A stretch of 64,000 bases of DNA, from the NCBI RefSeq assembly GCF_003626695.1, contig NZ_RBAH01000015.1, forward strand, positions 62,001 through 126,000, read 5' to 3'. Under the pieces are notes generated by a model that was not told the DNA's origin, ran no database searches, and saw only the letters and a list, made by a program, of their open reading frames with translations. Of this stretch, positions 1 through 7,617 are shown piece by piece (within the stretch, counting starts at the first letter, position 1; the number at the start of each line of letters is the position of its first letter). The stretch is from Paenibacillus ginsengarvi (GTDB lineage Bacteria; Bacillota; Bacilli; Paenibacillales; NBRC-103111). The position numbers were made by a program, and so were the translations under genes.

Positions 1-728
1 CGGTCGTCGCCGTTATGGAGGCGTCCGGGGCCGGGCAATGGGAGTTCGCGCTCAACCGGTTTCTGCTCAGCCTGATCGGCATCGTATCGGCATTCGTCAT
101 CAACATAACGGTGCTGCCTCCGAAGCCGAAGCAGCAGTTTCACGAACAGGTGCGTTCGGTATTTACACAACTGTCCTTGCTGCTGCGAACGGCGATATCC
201 GACGAGATCAAGGAGAAGGTGTTCCGCGATCAGAAGCAGTCGCTTCAGGACAGCCTTGTTTCGCTGGCCGCCAAGTACAAACTGCTGGAGGAAGAGCAGA
301 AGAAGCTGAAACGCGCCAAATACAGGCTGAAGCGCCAGCTCGTGGTGGACAAGCAGATGCTGTATACGCTGCAGAAAGGCTATGAGGTGCTGGAGGCGGT
401 GCAGGAGCATTTTTTCCAGGCCGAACGGACGCCGGAGATGAACAAAAGCTACGATCGCCATCTGGAGAAAATGATCAAGTTTCACGAGCATGTGCTGCTC
501 AAATTCGACGACCGGCTCAAGCCGGGCAGTTGGGACTCGGCGCCTGCGGAAACCGCGAACGATCTGTTCATGCAGCGGGCGACGGAAAGCTGCAAGGAAG
601 ACCAGCCAGGTTCCAGGCGGCTGCTGATCGTCGCTGCCACGATCTACGATTACGGTCATCAGGCCGCTCGCCTGAACCGGATGATCGAGCATGTGGACCA
701 GTCGGACGAAGAGAAGGAGGAAGCGTGA
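1..728 (+). CDS. aromatic acid exporter family protein (FUSC/ArAE type), 5' end outside window
   Basis: The frame is open from the first bases, so the N-terminal membrane half lies upstream of the window. What remains starts with one hydrophobic segment (FLLSLIGIVSAFVINITVLPP), followed by a long charged, helix-rich cytoplasmic tail of about 200 residues with Lys/Glu/Gln coiled-coil character. A bundle of membrane helices followed by a soluble helical tail is the architecture of the Bacillota ArAE_1 plus C-terminal domain exporters (YgaE/YqjA type). These are inferred to export aromatic or other small acids; no substrate can be read here. The internal ATG at 15 is in frame but falls inside the membrane domain and is not the true start. 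The gene ends in a strong hairpin that overlaps its stop codon. Confidence 0.7.
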   Translation, partial: VVAVMEASGAGQWEFALNRFLLSLIGIVSAFVINITVLPPKPKQQFHEQVRSVFTQLSLLLRTAISDEIKEKVFRDQKQSLQDSLVSLAAKYKLLEEEQKKLKRAKYRLKRQLVVDKQMLYTLQKGYEVLEAVQEHFFQAERTPEMNKSYDRHLEKMIKFHEHVLLKFDDRLKPGSWDSAPAETANDLFMQRATESCKEDQPGSRRLLIVAATIYDYGHQAARLNRMIEHVDQSDEEKEEA

Positions 729-761
729 GCGCGTCTTGACGACGCGGGCGCTTCCTCCTTC
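713..761. terminator. nested hairpin, bidirectional terminator
   Basis: GAAGGAGGAAGCG (713-725) pairs with CGCTTCCTCCTTC (749-761), and inside it CGCGTC (730-735) pairs with GACGCG (741-746). It overlaps the stop codon of the exporter gene and lies just beyond the stop of the convergent gene, so it can serve both. The downstream U-tract is poor. Confidence 0.6.
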
Positions 762-772
762 CTGTGAGTTAC

Positions 773-2956
773 TTATGGAGCTGTTTCGTGTAGGGCGACG
801 ATCAGCGCGTTGCCGCTCGAGGCCAGCCGGATTTCGGCATATTTGGCTTTCCGCTGCGTTTCGATGCCGGTGCCTTCCGGGACGAAAAAGCTTTCGATGC
901 CGTATTCGATCCGGTATCCGTTCCACTTGCCGTTCAAAACCGCCTCGCCGGGCTGGAGCGTTGTGCCGTCCTCGTACAGCCGCTTGAATTCGTACACGCC
1001 GCTTGGCGTCCGGGCGATGACGACCGGCAGCTTACGGCCGATATGAGGTTCGTTCTGGGTGAACGAAGCCGGCGGCGCAGAGACGGTATAACGCAGCTCC
1101 ACGTAATCGCCTTGCAGGAGCGAGCGGGGGTCGAGCGGCAGCAGCTCGAGATAGATCGTTTGACCGCTGGCCAGTATCGTTTCGCTGCGGCCGATCTGAA
1201 CCGAGAGGACGAGAAGCTGGGCGACCACAACCGCCGTTATCCCCAAAAACCGAAGCCGGCTGCGCCCCGCAGCGGGCTTTTCTGCGCGCTCCGCTTTTAT
1301 CGTTCTGCGTTCCGCGATGTAGGTTACCGCGATCAGGACGAAACCGATCAGCGCCAGACTCCAGGACTTGTGCAGCAGCTTCCAGGCGGTGTCGTAATAT
1401 TTCCACGCGACGAACAGTCCCGATAAGACAAGCGTAAACCGGTATGCCGCGCTTTCGTCCGCGCGGTGAGCAAGCGCGATGCAAGCGATCAGCGTCAGCG
1501 CGTACAGCCCGTCGTAGGCGTAATGTTCGCCGGCAAACGTAAGCGCGAAGAAGATAAGCAGAAACGCATAATACCCGCACATTTTCAGCGCCCGACCGAG
1601 CTCCGGATTCCGGATGAAACGATGCAGCCAGGCGAGCACCGGCATGGCTACGGTTAGTATAGTCAGTGTCAGCTTCACATCTTCGAGCTGCTGGCCGAGA
1701 CTGAGGCCGGCGATGACGATGGTGCCGGCGAACCAGAGCGCGCGTTCGGCGAAGCTTTTGCCGCTATAAAAAGCAATCGCCGTAGCCGCGATATATATCG
1801 GGAGCAGCCCCGCCTGATCCGCTACGAGCGCTGTCCCGACCCCTATACAGAGGCCGATGGCGAGCAGCGTATAACGGACGACCGAATTCAGCTTTCTCGC
1901 AGCCGTCATGCTAAGCGTAGCCATTAGGCCGATACCGGAGAGGACGTATTCGGGATGATCGAATTCCGTTACGAGCAAAATGAAGCCGATCAGGGTAACT
2001 GTGCCGATCAGCGTACCGACGGCAATGACGGTGACTGTCAGCGCGCGGATGATCATATCACGTGCATTAATGCCTGATCTCTCCACCTTGTCGCCGGCGT
2101 CTTCCGGAGCGGCTAACGACCGGACATATTGGATCCATCTTGCGCCGCCCCAAATGAACAAGCCTACGAAGATCAGGCCGGTAACGAAGAAGGCTTCGGC
2201 CGCTTCGAAATGAAACAGCAGCTCGACATATTTCATCACGAGAAATATAGAGACAAGCAGCCCGGTCCACAGCAGATACAGCTGGTTGACGCTGCGAATA
2301 AAACGCCGGATCAAAAAAACGGTCGCTCCGATAAAAACGATGTTGAACCAAACGTAATATGCTTCGAACGCCAGCGAGTTGGACAACAAAATGACAATGC
2401 CCATCCCGACCGTATAGGACAGGAACGCAATAACCGGCGACGGCAGCCGTTTCGAGGACGACAGTACGTAAATAATGCCGTTCAGAAGCGCAAGTGCGGA
2501 TACGATCAGAATGACGATGCCGTCCGCATAATCGCGGCTGCCGATTGTCGGGAAAAAAGCGAGCCAGTACGCCAGATGACCGAGCACGTAGGCGAGTACA
2601 TAAAAGGGCTGCCAGCGGACCGCGATCGCAAAAGCTATAGTGGCCACAAACCAGATTAAAAACAGCACATAGCTGTCCGCGTGCGAATTGTACGTCTGGC
2701 CGACGACGGCCAGGGATACTCCGAAGGTTACGTTTACGGAAAGCAGTGAAAGCCGGCTCAAAAACTGCCGATGCGGGCGGGACGCGAGATATACGTACAG
2801 GCCGTAAAGGGCGATTACCAGCATAACAAGCGGCGTCAGCTTTTGCCAGCGATCCAGGGCGCCCCAGTTGGAGGCGAAAAAGTAGACGAGTGCGGCCAGC
2901 AGCGAGCCGCAGCCGAGCGCATACCCCGTGTTGTGAAAAGCGGTTTTCGTTTTCAT
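773..2956 (-). CDS. DUF2157/DUF4401 multi-pass membrane protein with C-terminal GDYXXLXY domain
   Basis: This is a 727-residue membrane protein. The N-terminal half to two-thirds (residues about 10-560) is a long series of hydrophobic helices opening with the DUF2157-type stretch (ASNWGALDRWQKL), with DUF4401-like helices after it. The last 150 residues form a separate domain after one more membrane helix and contain GDYVELRYTVS, the signature of the GDYXXLXY family, which usually sits outside the membrane. In many bacteria the DUF2157/DUF4401 part and the GDYXXLXY part are adjacent genes; here they are one polypeptide. Function is unknown. The start is fixed by GGAGGGAGGAGCT just before the ATG. 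It has its own promoter and a palindrome upstream (3013-3060). Confidence 0.75.
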   Translation of the reverse strand: MKTKTAFHNTGYALGCGSLLAALVYFFASNWGALDRWQKLTPLVMLVIALYGLYVYLASRPHRQFLSRLSLLSVNVTFGVSLAVVGQTYNSHADSYVLFLIWFVATIAFAIAVRWQPFYVLAYVLGHLAYWLAFFPTIGSRDYADGIVILIVSALALLNGIIYVLSSSKRLPSPVIAFLSYTVGMGIVILLSNSLAFEAYYVWFNIVFIGATVFLIRRFIRSVNQLYLLWTGLLVSIFLVMKYVELLFHFEAAEAFFVTGLIFVGLFIWGGARWIQYVRSLAAPEDAGDKVERSGINARDMIIRALTVTVIAVGTLIGTVTLIGFILLVTEFDHPEYVLSGIGLMATLSMTAARKLNSVVRYTLLAIGLCIGVGTALVADQAGLLPIYIAATAIAFYSGKSFAERALWFAGTIVIAGLSLGQQLEDVKLTLTILTVAMPVLAWLHRFIRNPELGRALKMCGYYAFLLIFFALTFAGEHYAYDGLYALTLIACIALAHRADESAAYRFTLVLSGLFVAWKYYDTAWKLLHKSWSLALIGFVLIAVTYIAERRTIKAERAEKPAAGRSRLRFLGITAVVVAQLLVLSVQIGRSETILASGQTIYLELLPLDPRSLLQGDYVELRYTVSAPPASFTQNEPHIGRKLPVVIARTPSGVYEFKRLYEDGTTLQPGEAVLNGKWNGYRIEYGIESFFVPEGTGIETQRKAKYAEIRLASSGNALIVALHETAP

Positions 2957-3012
2957 AGCTCCTCCCTCCGGACGCGCTCGGATACTTGGAAGCGAGCAGG
3001 TCCTTTGGTTCT

Positions 3013-3060
3013 ATTGTACTCGTTCGGCGTATATAACCAAGTACTAATTTTATATAGTAC
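3013..3060 (-). promoter_or_regulatory. promoter and 20-bp palindromic operator candidate for the DUF2157 gene
   Basis: On the minus strand TTGGTT (3035-3040), 16 bases, TACAAT (3013-3018) form a SigA-like promoter. Directly upstream of the -35 box is a perfect interrupted palindrome, GTACTA-N8-TAGTAC (3041-3060), placed where an activator or repressor would bind. No obvious cognate regulator gene adjoins it except the MerR gene upstream, whose own operator differs. Confidence 0.45.
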
Positions 3061-3088
3061 CGATCTTTCCGAAGGAAGGAGCTTTCAG

Positions 3089-3412
3089 TCAAGCGTTCAT
3101 CCAGCCGCGTACCGTGCCGAGCAGCTCGTGCTGCGAACGGAAACCGACCGCCTTGTTTACCGGCTCTCCGCGCCGGAACAGGACGAAGGTGGGCATTCCC
3201 ATAATGCCGAGCTGCCCGGCAAGGGCGGGATTGTCATCCACATTCATTTTGGCGATGGCCAGACGGTCGCCGAGCTCGCGATCCAGAAGCTCCAGCGCCG
3301 GTTCGGCGGCGCGGCAAGGCCCGCAATGCGGGCTGCCGAATTCAACGAGCACCGCTTCCCGCTCGTTGACGAGCTGCGTCCAATTATGATCCGTTATCGA
3401 GATGGCTGCCAC
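3089..3412 (-). CDS. thioredoxin
   Basis: This 107-residue single-domain thioredoxin carries the redox motif Cys30-Gly-Pro-Cys33 (HCGPC) and the cis-proline loop GMPTF. It is a cytoplasmic dithiol reductant; no signal peptide is present. The start is a GTG (3412) preceded by GGGAGG at 8 bases. It overlaps the end of the upstream MerR gene by 29 bases, so the two are translationally coupled and the regulator probably controls it. The spacer sequence before the CXXC is HCGPC rather than the housekeeping WCGPC, which suggests a specialised accessory thioredoxin rather than TrxA. Confidence 0.85.
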   Translation of the reverse strand: MAAISITDHNWTQLVNEREAVLVEFGSPHCGPCRAAEPALELLDRELGDRLAIAKMNVDDNPALAGQLGIMGMPTFVLFRRGEPVNKAVGFRSQHELLGTVRGWMNA

Positions 3413-3797
3413 TATAGGTTCCTCCCTGTGCGTCTTTGACCGCGTCGCCCCGTTCCTCCAAAATCGACTGGACCCGTTCGCTCAAATTCGACTTGATCTG
3501 CTCCAGCAGTCGGATCTGTTCGTCGAGTTCGGCGATTTTATATTCGTATACCGGGACGATGTCGCGGCAGAACGCTTCCTTATTTTGCAGCACGCAATGC
3601 AAAAATCCGGCGATTTGCTCGGTGGAGAAGCCGAGATTCAAGTACAGCTTGATCGTCTCCACCTGCCGGACCGCAAACGGGCTATATTCCCGGTAGCCGT
3701 TGTCGCAGCGGGCCGGCGCAAGCAGCCCCATCTGCTCGTAATATCTGAGCGAACGCAAGCTTACGCCCGTAAGGCGGGACAGTTCTCCGATTTTCAT
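3384..3797 (-). CDS. MerR family transcriptional regulator
   Basis: 137 residues from the ATG at 3797 (GGAGG at 3804-3808, 6-base spacing; an in-frame ATG 21 bases upstream lacks a good site). The N-terminus KIGELSRLTGVSLRSLRYYEQMGLL is the MerR winged HTH. It is followed by the expected dimerisation coiled coil (YEYKIAELDEQIRLLEQIKSNL) and a short tail. Two cysteines (in FLHCVLQ and EAFCRD) could sense thiol-reactive compounds, but the spacing is not that of a known metal sensor. It forms an operon with the overlapping thioredoxin gene, which makes a redox or electrophile response plausible (inference). Its promoter has the 20-bp spacer typical of MerR-controlled promoters. Confidence 0.85.
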   Translation of the reverse strand: MKIGELSRLTGVSLRSLRYYEQMGLLAPARCDNGYREYSPFAVRQVETIKLYLNLGFSTEQIAGFLHCVLQNKEAFCRDIVPVYEYKIAELDEQIRLLEQIKSNLSERVQSILEERGDAVKDAQGGTYSGSHLDNGS

Positions 3798-3841
3798 GGC
3801 GTTCCTCCGGAAGTGCAATATCGATTTCGTGCTGCCATTTT

Positions 3842-3873
3842 ACTATAAACGCTGACACTGATGTCAAGGTCAA
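3842..3873 (-). promoter_or_regulatory. MerR-type promoter with 20-bp spacer and central operator
   Basis: On the minus strand TTGACC (3868-3873), 20 bases, TATAGT (3842-3847). The over-long spacer holds a perfect dyad, TGACA-N4-TGTCA (3853-3866). An over-long spacer with a central dyad is the hallmark of MerR-activated promoters, so the regulator probably controls its own operon. The dyad is also only 19 bp upstream of the -35 of the divergent promoter at 3886. Confidence 0.7.
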
Positions 3874-3885
3874 GCGGAAGTTTTC

Positions 3886-3914
3886 TTGACGGGAGAGAAC
3901 GTTCCCGCTATAAT
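3886..3914 (+). promoter_or_regulatory. consensus SigA promoter of the mutS2-like leader
   Basis: TTGACG (3886-3891), 17-bp spacer, TATAAT (3909-3914). Transcription should start near 3921, about 340 bases ahead of the mutS2-like start codon. No comparable promoter is visible between 3930 and 4260. Confidence 0.8.
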
Positions 3915-3944
3915 CGGGGTAATCGAAGGCAAGGAGAGATTTTG

Positions 3945-3968
3945 ATGTCGGTGAGCGTTCTTAACTAA
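3945..3968 (+). CDS. 7-codon upstream ORF (leader peptide MSVSVLN)
   Basis: ATG at 3945 is preceded by AAGGAGAG (3931-3938) with good spacing and followed by six sense codons and TAA. Codons 5-7 and the stop codon form the 5' strand of a 17-bp RNA helix (3957-3975 with 4060-4076), so translation or stalling would open the helix. This arrangement resembles the short leader ORFs that control antibiotic-resistance and ribosome-protection genes. The peptide sequence itself is not one I recognise. Confidence 0.5.
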   Translation: MSVSVLN

Positions 3969-4149
3969 CAAATTCCATAGCGGGACCGTAACAGCGGTAT
4001 GTATTCAAAAAATGCCCCATTAGGGACGTTTATTTGGTCATGTCTGCTGCGGTGCTCCAGAATTTGAGTTAAGAACAGCGGATATCATCCAATGCCCGGG
4101 ATATAACGATCCTCGCGCCGAATCCGTGCTGTCTTCAGCACGTTTTTTT
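3957..4149 (+). ncRNA. structured 5' leader with intrinsic terminator T1
   Basis: GTTCTTAACT (3957-3966) and CAAATTC (3969-3975) pair with the continuous strand GAATTTG-AGTTAAGAAC (4060-4076), leaving only two unpaired As from the upstream ORF's stop codon. Inside, CAGCGG (3991-3996) can pair with CTGCTG, and AAATG-CCC with GGG-CGTTT. About 50 bases after the helix comes terminator T1: CGTGCTG (4125-4131), TCTT, CAGCACG (4136-4142) and seven Us. Without read-through the product is a roughly 230-nt RNA. It could act only in cis, as the leader of the mutS2-like gene, or also as a small RNA. Confidence 0.55.
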
Positions 4150-4181
4150 AGTTTATTCGGCATGACGCGGATCGCGAATAC

Positions 4182-4229
4182 GGAAGGCAAGGAATGAGCG
4201 TTTGCGCATTCTTTGCCTTCCTTTTTTTT
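4182..4229 (+). terminator. intrinsic terminator T2 directly before the mutS2-like ribosome binding site
   Basis: A 15-bp stem (GGAAGGCAAGGAATG at 4182-4196 with 4207-4221, one G-U pair), 10-base loop and eight Us (4222-4229). It lies only 13 bases before the AAAAGGAG of the next gene, the position of an attenuator. An 11-base part of its 5' arm, GAAGGCAAGGA (4183-4193), is repeated exactly at 3925-3935 around the upstream ORF's ribosome binding site. Confidence 0.75.
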
Positions 4230-4260
4230 GCCTATTTTTCACAAAAGGAGCGATACACTC

Positions 4261-6321
4261 ATGAAAGAAACGACTTGGAAACGGCTCGATTACGATCGGG
4301 TCAAGCAGCTTGCGGCGGATTATGCCGTATCGTATTTGGGCAAAGAGCGGATCGAGCAACTGGCTCCGCTCGCGACGCTCCAGTCGGCCCGGCGTGCCAT
4401 GGACGAGACGGCGGAAGCGCTCGGCGTGCTGAAAACTGGAGCGAGCGTGCCGATTCCGTCGCTGAGCGGGATCGAAACGGTGCTGCAACTGACGGGTACC
4501 GGGTACGTGTTTACGGAGCACGATTTTGCCAACATCGGCTTGTTTCTTCACGGCTGCAACCAGCTTCAGGCATATATGGCGGCGAAAAGACGAATCGCGC
4601 CTCATATTGCGGCGTTCGCGGATTCGATGTACGGGCTGACGCAGCTTAAGGGGGAGATCGAGCGCTGCATTCGCAGCGGCCGGGTCGACGATGCGGCCAG
4701 CCGGGATTTGTCGAAGGTAAGACGCAAGCTCGCGGCCAACGCGGAAAAGATCAAAACGCGGATGGACAGTTTGATGGCCAAATACCGGACACTCATGCAA
4801 GAGCAGCTGTACAGCGTCCGTTCCGACCGGTACGTGCTGCCGATCAAGAAAGAGCACCGGAGGCTAGTGAGCGGCAGCGTGCTGGACGAATCGGCCAGCG
4901 GGCAAACCGTTTATATCGAGCCGTCGGAGCTGGCGCATTTGCAGCATGAGACCGCCTCGCTTCGCGCCGAGGAAGCCCGCGAGGAGGCGAAGGTGCTGGC
5001 GATGCTGACCGGACTCGTGGAGGAAGCGGATTACGAGTTGAAGGTTAATGTGGAGACGATCGGCACGTACGACTTTATTTTTGCCAAAGCGAAGTATGCG
5101 CTCGCGATAAACGCTAGACACGTCAATCTGAACGACCGCGGCCGAATTCGGCTCGTCGGCGCGACGCATCCGCTGCTCGGAGCCGGAGGGGTGCCGCTCG
5201 ATTTCGAGCTGGGCGGACGATACGACACGCTTATCGTAACCGGACCGAATACCGGCGGGAAAACGATCGCGCTGAAAACGGTCGGCCTGCTGACGCTGAT
5301 GGCGAACTCCGGACTGCTCGTGCCAGCGGGAGAGGAAAGCGACCTGTCCCTTTTTGCGACGGTTGCCGCCGATATCGGCGACGGGCAAAGCATCGAGCAA
5401 TCGCTGAGCACGTTTTCGGCGCATATTCGCAATATGGTCGATATTTTACAGGCGGCGGACCGCTCCACGCTTGTGCTGCTTGACGAGATGGCTTCCGGCA
5501 CCGATCCGGGAGAAGGCGTGGGGCTGTCCATCGCTATTCTGGAGCAGCTTCACGCGCTCGGCGCTAAGGTGGTGGCGACGACCCACTTCAACGAGATCAA
5601 ACATTTCGCCGCAAGGACGCGCGGATTCGAAAATGCGCGGATGGAGTTCGACGCGGAGACGCTCCAGCCGCTGTACCGGCTGCGAATCGGGGAAGCGGGG
5701 CAAAGCTACGCCTTTCAGATCGCGACGAAGCTGGGCTTGTCTCCGGCTATAATCAGTCGTTCGCAGGAGCTGACGGCAGGTTTGGCGAGAGAGTCGGGCC
5801 CGGACGACAAATGGTTCGGGGCGCTGGTAAGCTATGCGGAAGCGAGCGAATCGAGCGAGGCGGACAGCGGAGCGGCCGCTGAAAGCGAAGGCGAGCCGGC
5901 GTGGGAGCGGGAGGACGCCCGGGATGAGTTTACGGAGACGAATAAGCTTGGCGCGCGTCCAGTACGAGGCGAGGAGTCGGGACGCGAAGGCGCGACAAAG
6001 AAACCGGAACCGGGTACGCGCAAACCGGAGGTGCCGGTTCGGGGGCTCGAGGTCGGCGACAGCGTTTTTATTTCGTATTTGAACCAAACGGGCATCGTTT
6101 ATGCCACGGAGGATAAACGCGGGATGGTCGGCGTTATGATCCAGAAGCAGAAGTGCCAAATTAACAAAAAGCGGCTCGCTCTGCACATCCCGAAGAAGGA
6201 TCTGTACCCGGACGATTACGATCTCGACATTGTGTTCGAGACGAAACAAAACCGCAAGCTGAAAAAGCTGATGAGCCGCAAGCACGTCGAGGGCATCTCG
6301 ATTATTAGGGAGCCGGACTAA
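4261..6321 (+). CDS. MutS2-like ATPase lacking the Smr domain
   Basis: 686 residues from ATG 4261, with AAAAGGAG 10 bases upstream; earlier in-frame ATGs lie inside terminator T2. It carries the MutS2 core and lever region (residues 1-300), Walker A GPNTGGKT (328-335) and Walker B LVLLDE (about 404-409) with the SGTDPGEG signature. An acidic, low-complexity linker (about 515-590) is followed by a KOW-like region (VGDSVFISYLNQTGIVYATEDKRGMVGV). Standard MutS2 is about 785 residues and ends in an Smr nuclease domain with an LDLRG motif; that is absent here. MutS2 in Bacillus subtilis is known to act on collided ribosomes and to suppress recombination. This shorter form, behind a leader with an upstream ORF, may be a translation-stress factor (inference). 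It could alternatively be a degraded DNA-recombination MutS2. Confidence 0.8.
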   Translation: MKETTWKRLDYDRVKQLAADYAVSYLGKERIEQLAPLATLQSARRAMDETAEALGVLKTGASVPIPSLSGIETVLQLTGTGYVFTEHDFANIGLFLHGCNQLQAYMAAKRRIAPHIAAFADSMYGLTQLKGEIERCIRSGRVDDAASRDLSKVRRKLAANAEKIKTRMDSLMAKYRTLMQEQLYSVRSDRYVLPIKKEHRRLVSGSVLDESASGQTVYIEPSELAHLQHETASLRAEEAREEAKVLAMLTGLVEEADYELKVNVETIGTYDFIFAKAKYALAINARHVNLNDRGRIRLVGATHPLLGAGGVPLDFELGGRYDTLIVTGPNTGGKTIALKTVGLLTLMANSGLLVPAGEESDLSLFATVAADIGDGQSIEQSLSTFSAHIRNMVDILQAADRSTLVLLDEMASGTDPGEGVGLSIAILEQLHALGAKVVATTHFNEIKHFAARTRGFENARMEFDAETLQPLYRLRIGEAGQSYAFQIATKLGLSPAIISRSQELTAGLARESGPDDKWFGALVSYAEASESSEADSGAAAESEGEPAWEREDARDEFTETNKLGARPVRGEESGREGATKKPEPGTRKPEVPVRGLEVGDSVFISYLNQTGIVYATEDKRGMVGVMIQKQKCQINKKRLALHIPKKDLYPDDYDLDIVFETKQNRKLKKLMSRKHVEGISIIREPD

Positions 6322-6423
6322 GCGAACGTACTCAGCTAAAAAGTTCGCCGCGGGGCATAACCCTTGGACATGGGCGGAAGACGGTGAACGCGCGACGGCG
6401 GTGTCGGGGCGGCAAATGGCCGC

Positions 6424-7617
6424 CTACCGCAGCAGCTCCGCCGTCTTCTGCGCCCATTCCTCCACATAGTGATCGGTCGCCCACTGGGCCATGACGATCG
6501 TTTCTTTTGCCTTCAGCTTGATCGACAAGGCCGGTTCGCCCGTTAACTGGCTGGGGCTGCCGAATACGAGCAGCAGTCCGTCCGTGGACACGACGGTCAT
6601 ATCTTTATCCGGCGAGGAGAACGTATCGATTGCGCCCGGGAACCGGGTTCCGATGTCGCTCCATGTGCAGCACGGCTCGTCGTGGTTGATGACCGACTTG
6701 GGCAGTTGAACGTCGAGCTGGCGGTAATTGTCCGTAAGCTGGGCCTTGCTGTTCGAGATGGCGCTCGAATAGGCGGTCATCGCTACCCAGCGGCCTTGAC
6801 TGCGGGCGACGAACCAGTCTTGTGTGGCGTACTCGCCACCGGTCAGCTTGGCGTCCAACACTTCGCTCAGCAAGACGGGCTTGCGCTTCGTCGCCAAATT
6901 CGGAATCGTCGTCGTCCATACCTGGGTGCTGGAGGTGGAGCTGTTGCCGGCGAGCAGTTCTTCCGTTTGCCCGATCGAGACGTATTCGTTTGCCGCAAAC
7001 AATATTTTTTCGGTGTGAATCACTTTTTCGTTCGGGTTGTCCCTGAATAGTCCCGGTCCGATCGTGCGGGCTTCGCCGGCGCGCTGGGCAGCGGGGTGGG
7101 ATAAGAAAAATTCGTAGCGGTCCGTTACCGTCTCGTAATGGAGCGGCTCGATTTTCCAGAAATCCCGCTTGTACGGCACGAGTATGCCGCTGCCTTGCGC
7201 GATCAGGGCCGGCCGCTCTTTTCTCGGCGCGATATATAACGTCCGGTATGACGTGTCCTTGTCGTCGGTGCGGAGGCCGATAAGCAGACCGGATGTGAAA
7301 GACGGCGTATCGTCGTCCGTAGCGGCGACGGACAAGGCCGAGAGCGGCTCGTTCGCCTGTATGCCGGAGAGCTCCTCCAGAGCCGTCTCCGTCTGCTGCT
7401 GGCCGACAAAAAAGAACAAAATGACAGAAACGATAACAACCGAGAGCGATAAGAAGGAACCGGCTAAAGGAAACCAGGATTTCGCGCACGTCGATTTCTC
7501 GTCCATTCGTTCTTCGATCCGTCTGCGCAGTTCATCGGAAAAACCTCTGTTACCAAGCGGAGCCGAGGAAAGTCCGCGATTCAGCTCGGCCTCAAATTCG
7601 GAGTCAATCCGTTTCAT
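6424..7617 (-). CDS. membrane-anchored anti-sigma factor (putative)
   Basis: 397 residues. The N-terminal 45 residues are charged and cytoplasmic, followed by one membrane helix (residues about 46-70, FPLAGSFLSLSVVIVSVILFFFVGQQ) and a 320-residue extracytoplasmic domain with no motif I recognise. Its start overlaps the end of the ECF sigma gene by 14 bases, the usual arrangement for a sigma/anti-sigma pair, so it probably sequesters that sigma factor and senses an envelope signal through its large outer domain. There is no ZAS zinc motif (HxxxCxxC), so binding would use another fold, as in RsiX/RsiV-type proteins. A GC-rich hairpin (GGCGGC/GCCGCC) overlaps the stop codon. Confidence 0.7.
   Translation of the reverse strand: MKRIDSEFEAELNRGLSSAPLGNRGFSDELRRRIEERMDEKSTCAKSWFPLAGSFLSLSVVIVSVILFFFVGQQQTETALEELSGIQANEPLSALSVAATDDDTPSFTSGLLIGLRTDDKDTSYRTLYIAPRKERPALIAQGSGILVPYKRDFWKIEPLHYETVTDRYEFFLSHPAAQRAGEARTIGPGLFRDNPNEKVIHTEKILFAANEYVSIGQTEELLAGNSSTSSTQVWTTTIPNLATKRKPVLLSEVLDAKLTGGEYATQDWFVARSQGRWVAMTAYSSAISNSKAQLTDNYRQLDVQLPKSVINHDEPCCTWSDIGTRFPGAIDTFSSPDKDMTVVSTDGLLLVFGSPSQLTGEPALSIKLKAKETIVMAQWATDHYVEEWAQKTAELLR

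Noticed and set aside
3921..4149. 6S RNA (ssrS) as an explanation for the long hairpin RNA
   Set aside because: The overall shape is a long irregular hairpin, but the good ribosome binding site and ORF inside the 5' strand, the spacer before the terminator, and the attenuator next to the gene fit a leader better. A covariance-model scan would settle it.
6409..6425. Intrinsic terminator between the mutS2-like and anti-sigma genes
   Set aside because: GGCGGC/GCCGCC forms a short hairpin, but there is no U-tract on either strand.
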